Shown in pieces: positions 5,626 to 5,914 of a stretch of DNA of 5,914 nucleotides. The stretch is from an uncultured Clostridia bacterium (GTDB taxonomy: Bacteria; Bacillota; Clostridia; Oscillospirales; Ruminococcaceae). Within the stretch, counting starts at the first letter, position 1, and each line of letters begins with the position of its first letter. The notes under the pieces were generated by a model that was not told the origin of the DNA, searched no databases, and was given only the letters and a program-made list of their open reading frames with translations. The DNA lies in the NCBI GenBank assembly GCA_938014915.1, contig CALLQQ010000133.1:1-5914 (forward strand), in the 5' to 3' direction. Both the position numbers and the translations under genes were made by a program.

Positions 5626-5880
5626 TTAATAAGCTAGGAATTTATCCTTATCCCATATTACGAATGGTATGCAGTCATCAACAAATGACTTGCTACCCTC
5701 TGCGTTCGCCTCTATGGCGAATTCATTCATGTACCTTAACATCTCCCCGGTAACTTCTTTGAAATTGAAAACAAAAAACACTTCAAAGAACTGTTTGTTC
5801 ACATGATAAATAGGGGAATTCCGATCTCTTATTTTAATTATTTCATATTTAATTTTTTGTTCTATATTAAGCACCTCCAA
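5626..5880 (-). CDS. Hypothetical small protein (start uncertain, possibly partial)
   Basis: Not recognised. About 84 residues, mixed charge, with an aromatic-rich hydrophobic patch 'FFEVFFVFNF' (about residues 31-40) and an end 'PFVIWDKDKFLAY'. The patch is short and carries charge, so it looks like a buried strand rather than a membrane span. The start is unclear: the TTG at 5880 overlaps a GGAGGTG that should lie upstream of a start, a GTG at 5874 sits within that site, and the codon at the right spacing is ATA (5865). The same frame also stays open upstream to the window edge at 5914 without a stop, so this could be the C-terminal end of a longer protein. The terminator downstream suggests that it is a separate unit, or the last gene of an upstream operon. 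Confidence 0.5.
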   Translation of the reverse strand: MEVLNIEQKIKYEIIKIRDRNSPIYHVNKQFFEVFFVFNFKEVTGEMLRYMNEFAIEANAEGSKSFVDDCIPFVIWDKDKFLAY

Positions 5881-5914
5881 AAAGATAGACAGTGTGGTGG
5901 TGTAGGTGTAATTT

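Noticed and set aside
1..5914. CRISPR arrays, tRNA or rRNA genes, insertion sequences, long direct repeats
   Set aside because: No regularly spaced repeats, cloverleaf-like segments, transposase motifs or terminal repeats were seen on reading both strands.

Overview
The window comes from an AT-rich Gram-positive bacterium, most likely a Firmicute of the Clostridia type. Strong AGGAGG-type ribosome binding sites precede most genes, starts at GTG and TTG are common, and the Tad-type genes carry no outer-membrane secretin. The gene content (a VirD4/TraG coupling protein next to Tad-type secretion genes) points to an integrative conjugative element or another mobile conjugation module. No integrase, relaxase or attachment site lies inside the window, so the element type is inferred. 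All credible genes are on the minus strand and are transcribed from right to left.

Right end (5914 to about 5580): a small unrecognised protein of about 84 residues, whose frame stays open to the window edge, followed by a short GC-rich intrinsic terminator. Next (5547 to 2727) is a two-gene unit. The first gene encodes a protein with a possible PemK/MazF-like N-terminal domain followed by ankyrin repeats. Its TAG stop falls inside what looks like a further ankyrin repeat, and the frame stays open to a TAA that overlaps the next start. The second gene encodes a complete VirD4-type coupling ATPase of 675 residues.

The 135 nt between the coupling protein and the next gene carry an unusual control-like region: a perfect Shine-Dalgarno at the virD4 stop, a 7-codon mini-ORF, an intrinsic terminator that begins at the mini-ORF stop, and a second strong hairpin in front of the next gene.

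Left part (2591 to 1): five tightly overlapping genes in the usual Tad-locus order without the secretin. They are a small pilin-like protein (DUF6133-like from memory), a TadV/CpaA prepilin peptidase, a CpaB/RcpC SAF-domain protein, a CpaE/TadZ-like P-loop ATPase, and the N-terminal 168 residues of a CpaF/TadA secretion ATPase cut by the window edge. Together they look like the start of a Tad-type pilus or secretion machine placed directly behind a conjugative coupling protein. The most interesting possibility is a conjugation or secretion apparatus that pairs VirD4 substrate recruitment with a Tad-type pilus motor.
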